Positions 45,610 through 53,419 of a DNA stretch of 64,000 nucleotides are shown piece by piece. Numbering within the stretch: the first letter of the stretch is position 1; each line of letters opens with the position of its first letter. Where the stretch lies: NCBI GenBank assembly GCA_900766245.1, contig CAAFUR010000029.1, forward strand, positions 62,001 through 126,000, given 5' to 3'. Source of the stretch: Veillonellaceae bacterium (GTDB taxonomy: Bacteria; Bacillota; Negativicutes; Veillonellales; Veillonellaceae). The notes beneath the pieces were generated by a model that saw only the letters and a program-made list of their open reading frames with translations, was not told the origin of the DNA and did not search any database. The translations under genes and the position numbers were made by a program.

Positions 45610-46173
45610 TTATTCACCTTGGTGTACTTTTCGCCGTTTAAAATATATGCCCTTAGACTTTATGGATCCGTCAATACTCGTCACCAATTCATCAGTATGA
45701 CTGTATGTAGTATCTAACACATGGTCACATTTGCGATATAAGGGTTTCCACCGTCGCATCATCCATGCTACATACCCAGATACATCATCATAATTCATAG
45801 TCGGCCGCTTACCAATCCACCGATTGACACGATTTACAATCCGATAATGTGAAGCGCGTATACCTACAATAAAAGAGTATTTTTGCATATATCGTAATGT
45901 ACGCATGTCAATAGGGAAGTTTCCACCTACAGAAATCACCGCTTCATGATACATGGCCACCTTTTTAATTACTTCAAATTCTGCACGACGAAATGCCTTT
46001 TCACCTATTGTCTTAAAAATATCAGCAATAGGCATATTATATCGTTTTTCTAATATTCGATCCGTGTCAACAAACTGCCAGCCTTTGGCATCCGCTAAAT
46101 TTCGACCTAAGTGACTTTTTCCGCTCCCCATAGAACCAATGAGGATAATGTTTCTCTTGATAGTCGTTTTCAT
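45610..46173 (-). CDS. Shikimate kinase-like protein
   Basis: A 187-residue P-loop kinase of the shikimate kinase fold. Walker A is GSMGSGKS (13-20), the substrate-binding Asp lies in VDTDR (D36/D38), the Arg in AFRRAE (~62), and the lid region in GKRPTM. The usual glycine triplet of the shikimate site is changed to SVGGNF (81-86). The C-terminal ~25 residues (SKGIYFKRRKVHQGE) are a basic extension. It could be a divergent AroK or a kinase for another substrate. It has its own promoter and is coupled to pfkA. Confidence 0.78.
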   Translation of the reverse strand: MKTTIKRNIILIGSMGSGKSHLGRNLADAKGWQFVDTDRILEKRYNMPIADIFKTIGEKAFRRAEFEVIKKVAMYHEAVISVGGNFPIDMRTLRYMQKYSFIVGIRASHYRIVNRVNRWIGKRPTMNYDDVSGYVAWMMRRWKPLYRKCDHVLDTTYSHTDELVTSIDGSIKSKGIYFKRRKVHQGE

Positions 46174-46219
46174 GTTTTATAATATCTCATTCTTCCATCT
46201 AGTAGTAAATTTTAACTTT

Positions 46220-46249
46220 ATTTTACTATACTCGACTATACTTTGACAA
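46220..46249 (-). promoter_or_regulatory. Promoter of the shikimate kinase-like gene and pfkA
   Basis: TTGTCA (46244-46249) and TAAAAT (46220-46225) are 18 bp apart on the - strand, both 5/6 matches. It separates these two genes from the pilus operon. Confidence 0.5.
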
Positions 46250-46259
46250 ACCATTAGGA

Positions 46260-46787
46260 CTAATTTTTGGTATTTTCATAAATCTTACATTGTAAAGTAG
46301 TCACACTTTGTGAGTGAATAATTTTCTCTATCCTAAAACGCAAGGTAGGATGAACCTTTTGCATCCCTACCAACCACTGTACCATATCTAGGGTAGACCC
46401 TTGCACTACCACATCTAGGGATTCTGCTTCTTTGTGCGTACTGACCACCACTAAAGGTGTGTCTCCTATAGAGGACAATACTAAATGATACAAGCCTTCT
46501 AGGTCTAACACATTGTCATCTAATTGTTTTATAAATTGATAGCTTTCACTGTTTAAAAATGTTGTTTCTGCCTCCTGTGATAGTATCTCTTCATCAATCT
46601 CTGCAGAGATTCGTTTCGTTTCTCCTTGAAAGTACACCATCATACTAATACCCGTAACCACTACACAACAGTACACACTAACGACTAGAAGCAGACTTTT
46701 TTTTGGAATTGGTAAGGCTTTCCATAGTGGCTGTAATACGACTACGGTATAGTGCAGTTCCGGATTCTTTTTCCACCACTTCATCAT
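46260..46787 (-). CDS. PilO-like pilus assembly inner-membrane protein
   Basis: A 175-residue protein with a short cytosolic N-terminus, one membrane span (~residues 30-52, LLLVVSVYCCVVVTGISMMV), a coiled coil and a ferredoxin-like periplasmic domain. This is the PilO layout, and it follows pilM and pilN in the expected order. The ATG has AGGAGG eleven bases upstream, but this start makes it overlap pilN by 110 bp. A shorter start would remove the N-terminus and part of the span. It should form the PilN-PilO alignment complex. Sequence similarity is weak; order and topology carry the call. Confidence 0.72.
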   Translation of the reverse strand: MMKWWKKNPELHYTVVVLQPLWKALPIPKKSLLLVVSVYCCVVVTGISMMVYFQGETKRISAEIDEEILSQEAETTFLNSESYQFIKQLDDNVLDLEGLYHLVLSSIGDTPLVVVSTHKEAESLDVVVQGSTLDMVQWLVGMQKVHPTLRFRIEKIIHSQSVTTLQCKIYENTKN

Positions 46788-47229
46788 AATGACGGTGACC
46801 TCCTAATCGACTCAACACTGAACTAAACTGATGCAATTCAGTTTCACTGCTTCCTTTAGCTTCTATATACCATTGGTTCATAGTAGACCACTCGACCAAT
46901 TGAATGTGATATGTATTCGATGCATCTAATACATATATACATTCCTTCAACGTCCCCTGTGGCAATGGTTCTTCTTTTGTGTTCTCATGAACCATAGAAT
47001 CATATACACTATGAGCCTCTTTAGCATCAATATGGCGAGATATTATCTCTTTCTGTTTCTCTACAATATCTTGATACTGTATATATGCTTTTGTGCCTAT
47101 CGCCATAGAACCCACTAATATAATGATCACTAGAGCTAATAGGGCCCACCATATATTTTTGTATCGAATATACCAACACACCCACTGTATATCCGGTTCT
47201 ATAAAATTAAGATTTTCTTTATTTTCCAT
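46678..47229 (-). CDS. PilN-like pilus assembly protein
   Basis: A 183-residue protein with a short cytosolic tail (NLNFIEPDIQW), a membrane span (~30-52, WWALLALVIIILVGSMAIGT), a coiled-coil stretch and a periplasmic domain ending in YRSRITATME. This is the PilN/GspL-C architecture; the N-terminal tail would bind PilM. I choose the ATG at 47227-47229 over an upstream TTG. It overlaps pilM by 11 bp and the pilO-like gene by 110 bp. Confidence 0.74.
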   Translation of the reverse strand: MENKENLNFIEPDIQWVCWYIRYKNIWWALLALVIIILVGSMAIGTKAYIQYQDIVEKQKEIISRHIDAKEAHSVYDSMVHENTKEEPLPQGTLKECIYVLDASNTYHIQLVEWSTMNQWYIEAKGSSETELHQFSSVLSRLGGHRHYDEVVEKESGTALYRSRITATMESLTNSKKKSASSR

Positions 47230-48052
47230 CGGCAAGTAACCTAATCGCTAAACCAAATGCCATTTCATGATTTATATTCTGTGGATTATAATCTTCTCCT
47301 TTATCTACTATATGAAGGGGTACCTGATCAATTGTTCCATAGGTTTCTAAAATAGACTCAAAGGCTTTAGATCTTGTTTCATCAAAACCAACTACAATAG
47401 CTCCCTTAGGATAGGGTACTTGAAATTGTTTACTATCTTCATAGACCGTTTTACATGCTTCCAATACTTCGTTCACATCTAATGACACTAAGGTATGCCC
47501 CGTACAGAATTTATCATTCCATAACGATACTCGCACCTTATCCTCTTCTGGAGTGATACAAAGCATAGATGATTCTCGACCACGGCTGAACGCAAGCGGT
47601 GCTGGCCAGTAATCGATAACACAAAGATCTCCCCCACCTTGTTGAATTCCTCGCGCCACCTCTTTAACTTGTTTACATTTTAAGGCCACGATAAGAATGA
47701 ACATCAATTCCTCCGTCGTACCTGGCCTAGACGCAAAATCAATGGCATTAGGAAATTCTCCATTCTGAAAGATTCGTTTTCCCTCACGTTGGGCAAATAG
47801 ATATTGATCTATTTTATGCATCATTGGTATTTCCATGTACACTGATTGTAGTGGTGCTTCAAAAACACAACCAATGGATATGCCTGTTTCTCCATAATAG
47901 TCAAAAAACTCTTTCATATCTGTTCCCATATCACTATGTCGTTTTTGAACAATTACATCTTCTAACACAGCAGTGCCTTCAATTTTGTAGGCTTTCACCC
48001 CTACAATTTCATCATGTCCAATGGCAATAGCCATTACTGGATTGGTTTTCAT
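47219..48052 (-). CDS. PilM-like actin-fold pilus assembly protein
   Basis: A 277-residue cytosolic protein. The N-terminus (MAIAIGHDEIVGVKAYKI) resembles the phosphate-1 strand of PilM, which uses an actin-like fold and binds PilN's tail. The C-terminal NHEMAFGLAIRLL resembles PilM's conserved end. Shorter and more divergent than proteobacterial PilM (~350 residues). The ATG has AAGGGGG. Call rests on position (pilM-pilN-pilO) and weak similarity. Confidence 0.72.
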   Translation of the reverse strand: MKTNPVMAIAIGHDEIVGVKAYKIEGTAVLEDVIVQKRHSDMGTDMKEFFDYYGETGISIGCVFEAPLQSVYMEIPMMHKIDQYLFAQREGKRIFQNGEFPNAIDFASRPGTTEELMFILIVALKCKQVKEVARGIQQGGGDLCVIDYWPAPLAFSRGRESSMLCITPEEDKVRVSLWNDKFCTGHTLVSLDVNEVLEACKTVYEDSKQFQVPYPKGAIVVGFDETRSKAFESILETYGTIDQVPLHIVDKGEDYNPQNINHEMAFGLAIRLLADGK

Positions 48053-48062
48053 ATTGACCCCC

Positions 48063-48524
48063 TTATTCCTGCACTCCTTCTATGCGTATAGCATCCAATA
48101 CATCATTTTTATATACCGTTCTAAAGTATACGTCTTGCCTCACATTTGTTTCTGTGCCTACATCGATACATATAAGGCGTAAAGAATATCGTTGTGGCTC
48201 TCGCTCTTTATATATAATAGCTTCAATTCGTTCCGTATTTGTTTCTTCTAGTACATATTTCGGTGAACCACTACCAGCTATTTCCTTTTGATGTGCTAAA
48301 AAGAATTTTTTATTTGCACCTAATACTATGCCCCGCTCTATGCCATATTGACATCGAACAAACCGATATTCATCCATCATGCTCTGATACGTAATCTGCA
48401 TTGTCTGTTGCCAAGCTATCCAAGTACCAATAGTTATCATGGCTATCAGCAAAATCATGTACGATACAAAACCATTTTTCTTTTGCTCTTTCCAACGGAA
48501 CATACTAGCTAACCTCTCATGCAT
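48063..48524 (-). CDS. PilX-like pilus-associated protein
   Basis: A 153-residue protein with one N-terminal hydrophobic segment after a basic patch (KEQKKNGFVSYMILLIAMITIGTW shape, residues ~14-38) and a soluble rest. The layout resembles PilX N-terminal proteins, which are minor-pilin-like but lack the Glu5 motif. Start could be the ATG at 48524 (GAGG upstream) or at 48503 (GAGAGG upstream). It lies 10 bp before pilM. It may be packaged into the pilus tip; function unproven. Confidence 0.6.
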   Translation of the reverse strand: MHERLASMFRWKEQKKNGFVSYMILLIAMITIGTWIAWQQTMQITYQSMMDEYRFVRCQYGIERGIVLGANKKFFLAHQKEIAGSGSPKYVLEETNTERIEAIIYKEREPQRYSLRLICIDVGTETNVRQDVYFRTVYKNDVLDAIRIEGVQE

Positions 48525-48763
48525 TCCTCAATATAACCGTTCTACAATATCTATTTCTAACTACAACTGCTTTCCTTGCCCATTTTTCTAGATATACCTT
48601 TTACCTGCATCTAAGTACAATTATTTTTTACATATATTTTATATGTAAGTTACCTTGCTCATGACTCAATTCATACTCTTATAAATAGATTATGCATAGT
48701 AACATGTATGCTCAGTATTTCTGCTCATATGCGTATTTCTGTCTATTATGACAAAGTACCACC
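48525..48763. other. 239-bp gap inside the pilus operon
   Basis: No gene is seen. A perfect 9-bp inverted repeat TTACATATA-TTT-TATATGTAA spans 48628-48648, and a CAAAGTA/TACTTTG hairpin (48752-48771) overlaps the stop of the upstream prepilin gene. A weak TTGTAG-16-TAGAAC promoter-like pair precedes the PilX-like gene. Neither hairpin has a T-run, so they look regulatory or RNA-stabilising rather than terminators. Confidence 0.4.
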
Positions 48764-49342
48764 TTACTTTGCCGTATGGTGTAATCTCTGAAGATAGGTG
48801 GCATACGGCAAAATCCCAGTCTGTACATGATATCGGTTCTGTCCACCTTCCATAAGTTGAATGTGATCTCGTCTCCAATAAGGTCGTACCTCTGAGTACC
48901 AATGTAAGTCAACAAGACCATCTGATCGTTCCTGAAAAAATGTAGAACCTTCTGGAAATACATGTATTTTCCCTATCTTGGGACTGATCTCACTTTCCGT
49001 AATATCCTGTAATTGTCCATCAGATAGGATAGTCACGAATGCATCTTGATAGACCCGTATGCGCCAATTGGAAGGAGATACTAACCAGGAGCCATCTTCA
49101 CTGACTCGTGGTTTTTTCTCACTATAACGAAGACGATTCATAATCTGTATGCGACTAAACCTAGCATCTAGCAGCAATTCATGACGGTGATGTAACATAT
49201 GTAGCCACTTCACACTATGTGATGTGATAAGGAAAAATCCCGTTATGATAGTCACTAATAATAGGCTTCCTATTAATGCCTCCACCAGTAGAAAACCTGC
49301 AATTCTCTGCTTATCTTTTGTTATCGCTCTATAGCACATCAT
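48764..49342 (-). CDS. Minor prepilin (PilW/PulJ-like)
   Basis: A 192-residue type IV prepilin-like protein. A 16-residue basic leader ends in Gly before FLLVEA, a normal cleavage motif with Glu at +5, followed by a ~22-residue hydrophobic helix. The rest is a beta-rich globular domain. It is the largest of three clustered minor prepilins and has the size of PilW/PulJ. It should be cleaved by the peptidase encoded 0.9 kb upstream. Confidence 0.78.
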   Translation of the reverse strand: MMCYRAITKDKQRIAGFLLVEALIGSLLLVTIITGFFLITSHSVKWLHMLHHRHELLLDARFSRIQIMNRLRYSEKKPRVSEDGSWLVSPSNWRIRVYQDAFVTILSDGQLQDITESEISPKIGKIHVFPEGSTFFQERSDGLVDLHWYSEVRPYWRRDHIQLMEGGQNRYHVQTGILPYATYLQRLHHTAK

Positions 49343-49398
49343 ATATTTCCTTTATTTGACTCCCACTATGTTGTATATTTCACACACAATCATATAAC

Positions 49399-49755
49399 TC
49401 ATTGAGTAGGTTCCAACAAATAAGTAGTGAATCGATGTATTTCCTCTCCATGTCGATAGGCTATTACCGTCAATACTTGTATTCCATCTCGATGTTCTTC
49501 CACTATCCTTTGAAAGCTTGTAGTCCCTACACTTGGAGGTTCATCAGACTCTAGAGTTTTTCTGTCTGCCCAACTAGCTTTCCCCTCTTCCATATATAAA
49601 ATCATAGCTTGCAGTGCTCTATCTTCCTCCATCATTTTCCCATATTGCTGGATACTGCTCATCATGAGCACAAATAAAGTAGAGCATAATAGGCTCATGA
49701 CAAACAGTGAGGCTAATACATCCATGTAGAGAAATCCCTCTTGTTGTGCTTTCAA
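49399..49755 (-). CDS. Minor prepilin with Asp at +5
   Basis: A 118-residue prepilin-like protein. I place the start at a TTG (49753-49755) overlapping the previous stop as TTGA, with GGGAGG ten bases upstream. This gives a 7-residue leader, MKAQQEG, before FLYMDV. The +5 residue is Asp instead of the near-universal Glu. A hydrophobic helix follows (LASLFVMSLLCSTLFVLMM). It resembles PilV/GspI in size. Confidence 0.7.
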   Translation of the reverse strand: MKAQQEGFLYMDVLASLFVMSLLCSTLFVLMMSSIQQYGKMMEEDRALQAMILYMEEGKASWADRKTLESDEPPSVGTTSFQRIVEEHRDGIQVLTVIAYRHGEEIHRFTTYLLEPTQ

Positions 49756-50222
49756 AATTTTGATTCCTCCCAACGTATACGCCCAGATTGTCGAGCAAAA
49801 ATAAAGGTTCGTTTATAGCGAATCACAGAATCCACTAAGGTGACGGTAAACACTTTCCCTACCCCCTTATGACCTGCAAAGCGCAACACCTGAGATGTAC
49901 CTGTAAATTCAATATGCATAGAGGGAGGTAACTCACGATAGACCATGGTATTAGAGGCATTGATATATCCATATCTAGTTCCGTCTAATACTATACGATT
50001 ACCGCCGCTAATACGCTGTAAATTCCCATATAAGGTAGCTATCTGCATACGCTTGATATGCGCAAATAAAATGCGTCCTTCTCGATCAAAATGGTAGTAC
50101 TCTCGTTGTTCTCCATTATTTAAGAGCAACACCATGCCGATGATAAGAGAGCAAATCGTCATATATAGCAAGACTTCCACTAACAAGGAGCCTGTTTCTG
50201 TGTGCCTAACTACTTTCATCAT
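49752..50222 (-). CDS. Minor prepilin with Ser at +1
   Basis: A 156-residue prepilin-like protein of the GspH/FimT size class. The leader ends in TETG before SLLVEV, so +1 is Ser rather than Phe or Met, while Glu5 is kept. A hydrophobic helix (LLYMTICSLIIGMVLLL) follows. The ATG at 50220-50222 lies five bases after GAGAGG and overlaps the peptidase stop. Confidence 0.72.
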   Translation of the reverse strand: MMKVVRHTETGSLLVEVLLYMTICSLIIGMVLLLNNGEQREYYHFDREGRILFAHIKRMQIATLYGNLQRISGGNRIVLDGTRYGYINASNTMVYRELPPSMHIEFTGTSQVLRFAGHKGVGKVFTVTLVDSVIRYKRTFIFARQSGRIRWEESKF

Positions 50223-50830
50223 AGCCACCTCTCAAAAGGATAGATGAATAGTAGCATCGTTGCCACACTGAAAGAAGGGCCAAAGGGAATATAGGTATGA
50301 TTCGGAGATGTAACACGCCACACACAACTGTACAAGATACCAATGACAGAGGAAAGTCCGCATAATGCCAAGCATTCCCCTGATGTGAGCCAACAACTAA
50401 TGGCCATCAACCATTTGATGTCACCCAGTCCCACACCACCATGGCTAAACCACCGTAATGACCACCACAATCCGCCCATACAGAGAGCATTGATGACTAT
50501 CATCAGCACATCACCATTACCTATCCACTGGTAAACAAATCCACATATACAAATTAGAATAGCTCCCTCATCGGGAAGAATATAATATAGCTTATCGATG
50601 GTTGATCCCCAAAAGAGCGTTACCTCCAGCATATAAAGAAGTCCCAGTTCATAGATATTCGTAATGTATCCAACTTGATAGGCATAGCAAAGCCCTACTG
50701 TCCCTATGATATGAGCAAAGATGGTCATAAGGCACCACATACTGTGTGTTTTCATATAGGTCCAAGAAACAATGAGATAGAGGCTTGCAACTCCTGTGAC
50801 ACCAGCAATACCTCCTAGTACATACTCCAT
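50219..50830 (-). CDS. Prepilin peptidase lacking the methyltransferase domain
   Basis: A 203-residue polytopic membrane aspartyl protease (A24). The two catalytic aspartates are in STIDKLYYILPDEG and in the GLGDIK motif (GxGD). The usual PilD N-terminal domain with its two CxxC pairs, which N-methylates the mature pilin, is missing; the gene starts within the peptidase part. About six spans are predicted. It should cleave the four prepilins in this operon. Methylation, if it happens, needs another enzyme. Confidence 0.85.
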   Translation of the reverse strand: MEYVLGGIAGVTGVASLYLIVSWTYMKTHSMWCLMTIFAHIIGTVGLCYAYQVGYITNIYELGLLYMLEVTLFWGSTIDKLYYILPDEGAILICICGFVYQWIGNGDVLMIVINALCMGGLWWSLRWFSHGGVGLGDIKWLMAISCWLTSGECLALCGLSSVIGILYSCVWRVTSPNHTYIPFGPSFSVATMLLFIYPFERWL

Positions 50831-50852
50831 ATTTCCCTCTTCCTTCTACTAA

Positions 50853-51230
50853 TTACTTGTCCGCATCAGGTGCTGTGACAGCAATATGTTTACCTTTACC
50901 ACCTTCATTTTGTACACTGGTGATTGTGTACTCTCCCCCTTTAGGAGTTTTCACATGTTCTGTCAAATACCCTTCTTTGTACAATGTATCTACAGTCGGT
51001 ACTGTATCCGTAGATTGTTCCATCATATACAGCTGTGCTGCGTTGGAAATCGTTGTGACATCCGATTTAACTTTCGCTTCCTTCGCCTTGTTTGAGGCAT
51101 TTAAAAATTGTGGCATTGCTAAGGATGCTAAAATGGCAATGACTGCCACCACAACCATTAATTCCACTAATGTAAATCCATCTTGTTGCTTACGTTGTCG
51201 TAAGGACAAACGTTGTCGAAGTGCTTCCAT
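50853..51230 (-). CDS. Major type IV prepilin / ComGC-GspG-like
   Basis: A 125-residue prepilin. An 18-residue basic leader ending QQDG precedes FTLVELMVVVAVIAILA, the canonical N-terminal helix with Glu5. The mature part has a long helix and a small C-terminal domain. Without disulphide cysteines it resembles GspG/ComGC more than classic PilA. The ATG has AGGAGG. Likely the main structural subunit. Confidence 0.9.
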   Translation of the reverse strand: MEALRQRLSLRQRKQQDGFTLVELMVVVAVIAILASLAMPQFLNASNKAKEAKVKSDVTTISNAAQLYMMEQSTDTVPTVDTLYKEGYLTEHVKTPKGGEYTITSVQNEGGKGKHIAVTAPDADK

Positions 51231-51238
51231 ACTTCCTC

Positions 51239-52414
51239 CTATTGAATAGCTGAAATTGAATTAAACATCGGTAGCATTACTGCTACCACAAGTAAAGCGA
51301 TTATACTGCCCATAATACTGAGCATAATAGGTTCTAATAATTGTTCTCCTCGTTTCACAGTCCGTTCCAAAATTCCTTTATAGTACGTATGCCCTTGATC
51401 TAACATACTTTCTAGGTCACCCGTTTCTTCTCCAATACGAAGCAAATCCCATACAAAAGAAGTTCCTAATTGCACCTCTTCTAATGAATCCGTAAATCCA
51501 TGCCCTTGAGATATACGTATTTTCACCTCTCTTTGCAAAGTGCTAGCCCAACGGTTGCCCCACAGCGATTCTGTCATATCCAACAATTGCAACAAAGGTA
51601 TCCCGCTTTTTAACAGTAGCTTCCAAATCTGACACATACGTACCAGCGTATACGCCATAAGCCATTCCCTTTTTGCCATACATAGCCAAACCTTACGATG
51701 TACGCTAAACTTCACAGATTCTCGTTGGTACAATTTCCACAACCCCATACCCAATGCTAGTAAAGCAACCAAGAGATATACTCCTTTTTGTTGTAACCAA
51801 GTGCCCCCTGTAAAAAGCGCTGCTGTAAGAGGTGGTAATTCGATTTGCATGCTTTCGAAAACAGATTTAAATTGAGGTAAAATAAACCCTACTGCTACCC
51901 CTACAAATATCATCATCAGTGCTACCAAAAAAGAAGGATACGTAATGGCTGATACCAATTGTTGTCGCAATCGGTGCTCCTCTTCATACATGCTTTGAAT
52001 CATACCTAAGGATTCCACTAAGGTTCCTGATGCTTCACCCGCTTCCAGTATAGTTGTAACAATGACAGGGCAATGGTACTTGGCTAAACTTTTTGACAAT
52101 GCCATACCACGTCCTACATCTTCACGAATATCTTCATAGGGGATAGTAGATCCTTTCGTATTGGTCATCATATCTAAGGCTTTTCGTAACGATATACCTG
52201 CACCCAACAACATATGCAATCGATAGGCAAAGTGAATCATATGAGCTGTTTTCCATTGTTTCTTTTTTTCCTTCCCCACAACACATTCCAAGTGAATCGG
52301 CGTTATGGATTGATAGGCTAGCTTTGCCTGCACTTCTTCTTCTGAATCACCCCATACTTTGCCTGACACTATTTTTTTGTCCGTCGAAAATCCTTCATAG
52401 GTATACCAACTCAT
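51239..52414 (-). CDS. pilC: PilC/GspF-type inner-membrane platform protein
   Basis: A 391-residue membrane protein with the two repeated GspF domains (residues ~60-180 and ~265-385). Conserved segments are FAYRLHMLLGAGISLRKALD and ILEAGEASGTLVESL, repeated as LLKSGIPLLQLLD and LLRIGEETGDLESML. Three to four spans are visible. It couples the assembly ATPase to pilin extraction. It lies between pilT and the major prepilin. Confidence 0.93.
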   Translation of the reverse strand: MSWYTYEGFSTDKKIVSGKVWGDSEEEVQAKLAYQSITPIHLECVVGKEKKKQWKTAHMIHFAYRLHMLLGAGISLRKALDMMTNTKGSTIPYEDIREDVGRGMALSKSLAKYHCPVIVTTILEAGEASGTLVESLGMIQSMYEEEHRLRQQLVSAITYPSFLVALMMIFVGVAVGFILPQFKSVFESMQIELPPLTAALFTGGTWLQQKGVYLLVALLALGMGLWKLYQRESVKFSVHRKVWLCMAKREWLMAYTLVRMCQIWKLLLKSGIPLLQLLDMTESLWGNRWASTLQREVKIRISQGHGFTDSLEEVQLGTSFVWDLLRIGEETGDLESMLDQGHTYYKGILERTVKRGEQLLEPIMLSIMGSIIALLVVAVMLPMFNSISAIQ

Positions 52415-52426
52415 AGATGTTCTCCA

Positions 52427-53419
52427 CTAATTTACCTGTAATACAGACTCTAATACTGGCGATGAACCATAGATAGCCCGCAACTCAGCGACTGCCATTT
52501 CCAATGTTTTCATCGGTCTTTGCGTTTCTTGCAAGGATACAATTTGCGGCTCCTTTCGTTGCCGTATCAAATTTGCCACTGCTGGGGTATTAATCAAAAT
52601 ATCTCGCACCGGTATAAATCTATCATCGATAACAACCAGTCGTTGGCAGATGACAGCTCGTAATATCTGTGAAAGCTGCGTCCGCACTTCTTCTTGTTGA
52701 TGTGCTGGAAACATCGAAATCATCCGGTTTATTGACATGGTAGCACGTTGCGTGTGTAAGGTAGCAAATACGAGATGTCCCGTTTCTGCCGCATGTAATG
52801 CTGCTTCCAAGGTTTCCCTATCCCGTACCTCACCGATTAAAATCACATCTGGATCTTCTCGCAACGCATCTCGGATACCGTCCGCCATATGATGAAAGTG
52901 TGTATGCAATTCCCGTTGATGTATCAAGGACAGTTGATGGTCTAAGACATATTCAATGGGATCTTCTAACGTAATAATATGACGGCGCATACTTTCATTG
53001 ATATGCATTAAACAAGAGGTAAGAGTGTAAGATTTTCCTGAACCAGTGGCACCAGCGATGATAACCAGCCCCTCTTTAAAAGAAGAGATACGGCGCAATA
53101 AATTGCCCTCTTCCGAAGTGTCTAGCCCTGTTTTTGGTGGATACAAAATACGCAAGGTACCGCCCCAACCAGAACGCCAACGGAATAGATGCACTCGAAT
53201 GCGTAAGCCTTCAAAGGTCATGGCTCCATCATAGGACATCATAGTATCCGATATGGTAGGTACTTGGTCGGTTAGAAACGTTAGCATGTCTTCATCAGAT
53301 AATTCGTATTCCGTAGGTACTACATCCATGCCTAAGCGCCAAAAGACAGTACCACTTTGTACATGAATATCTGTGGCTCCTCGCTTAATAGCTTCGTGCA
53401 ATACCTGTGACAAAATCAT
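52427..53419 (-). CDS. pilT: PilT-like type IV pilus ATPase
   Basis: A 330-residue secretion ATPase with a PAS-like N-terminal domain, Walker A GATGSGKS (123-130), Asp box TLEDPIEY, Walker B DPDVILIGEVRD and His box ATLHTQRA. Length and N-terminus (LHEAIKRGATDIHVQSG) are PilT-like, so it probably retracts pili. The AIRNLIRE C-terminal motif of classical PilT is not obvious. It overlaps pilB by 4 bp. Confidence 0.88.
   Translation of the reverse strand: MILSQVLHEAIKRGATDIHVQSGTVFWRLGMDVVPTEYELSDEDMLTFLTDQVPTISDTMMSYDGAMTFEGLRIRVHLFRWRSGWGGTLRILYPPKTGLDTSEEGNLLRRISSFKEGLVIIAGATGSGKSYTLTSCLMHINESMRRHIITLEDPIEYVLDHQLSLIHQRELHTHFHHMADGIRDALREDPDVILIGEVRDRETLEAALHAAETGHLVFATLHTQRATMSINRMISMFPAHQQEEVRTQLSQILRAVICQRLVVIDDRFIPVRDILINTPAVANLIRQRKEPQIVSLQETQRPMKTLEMAVAELRAIYGSSPVLESVLQVN

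Noticed and set aside
48690..48963. Two overlapping - strand frames of 70 and 83 codons at the end of a prepilin gene
   Set aside because: They lie out of frame within the prepilin coding sequence, lack ribosome sites and show no protein-like pattern.
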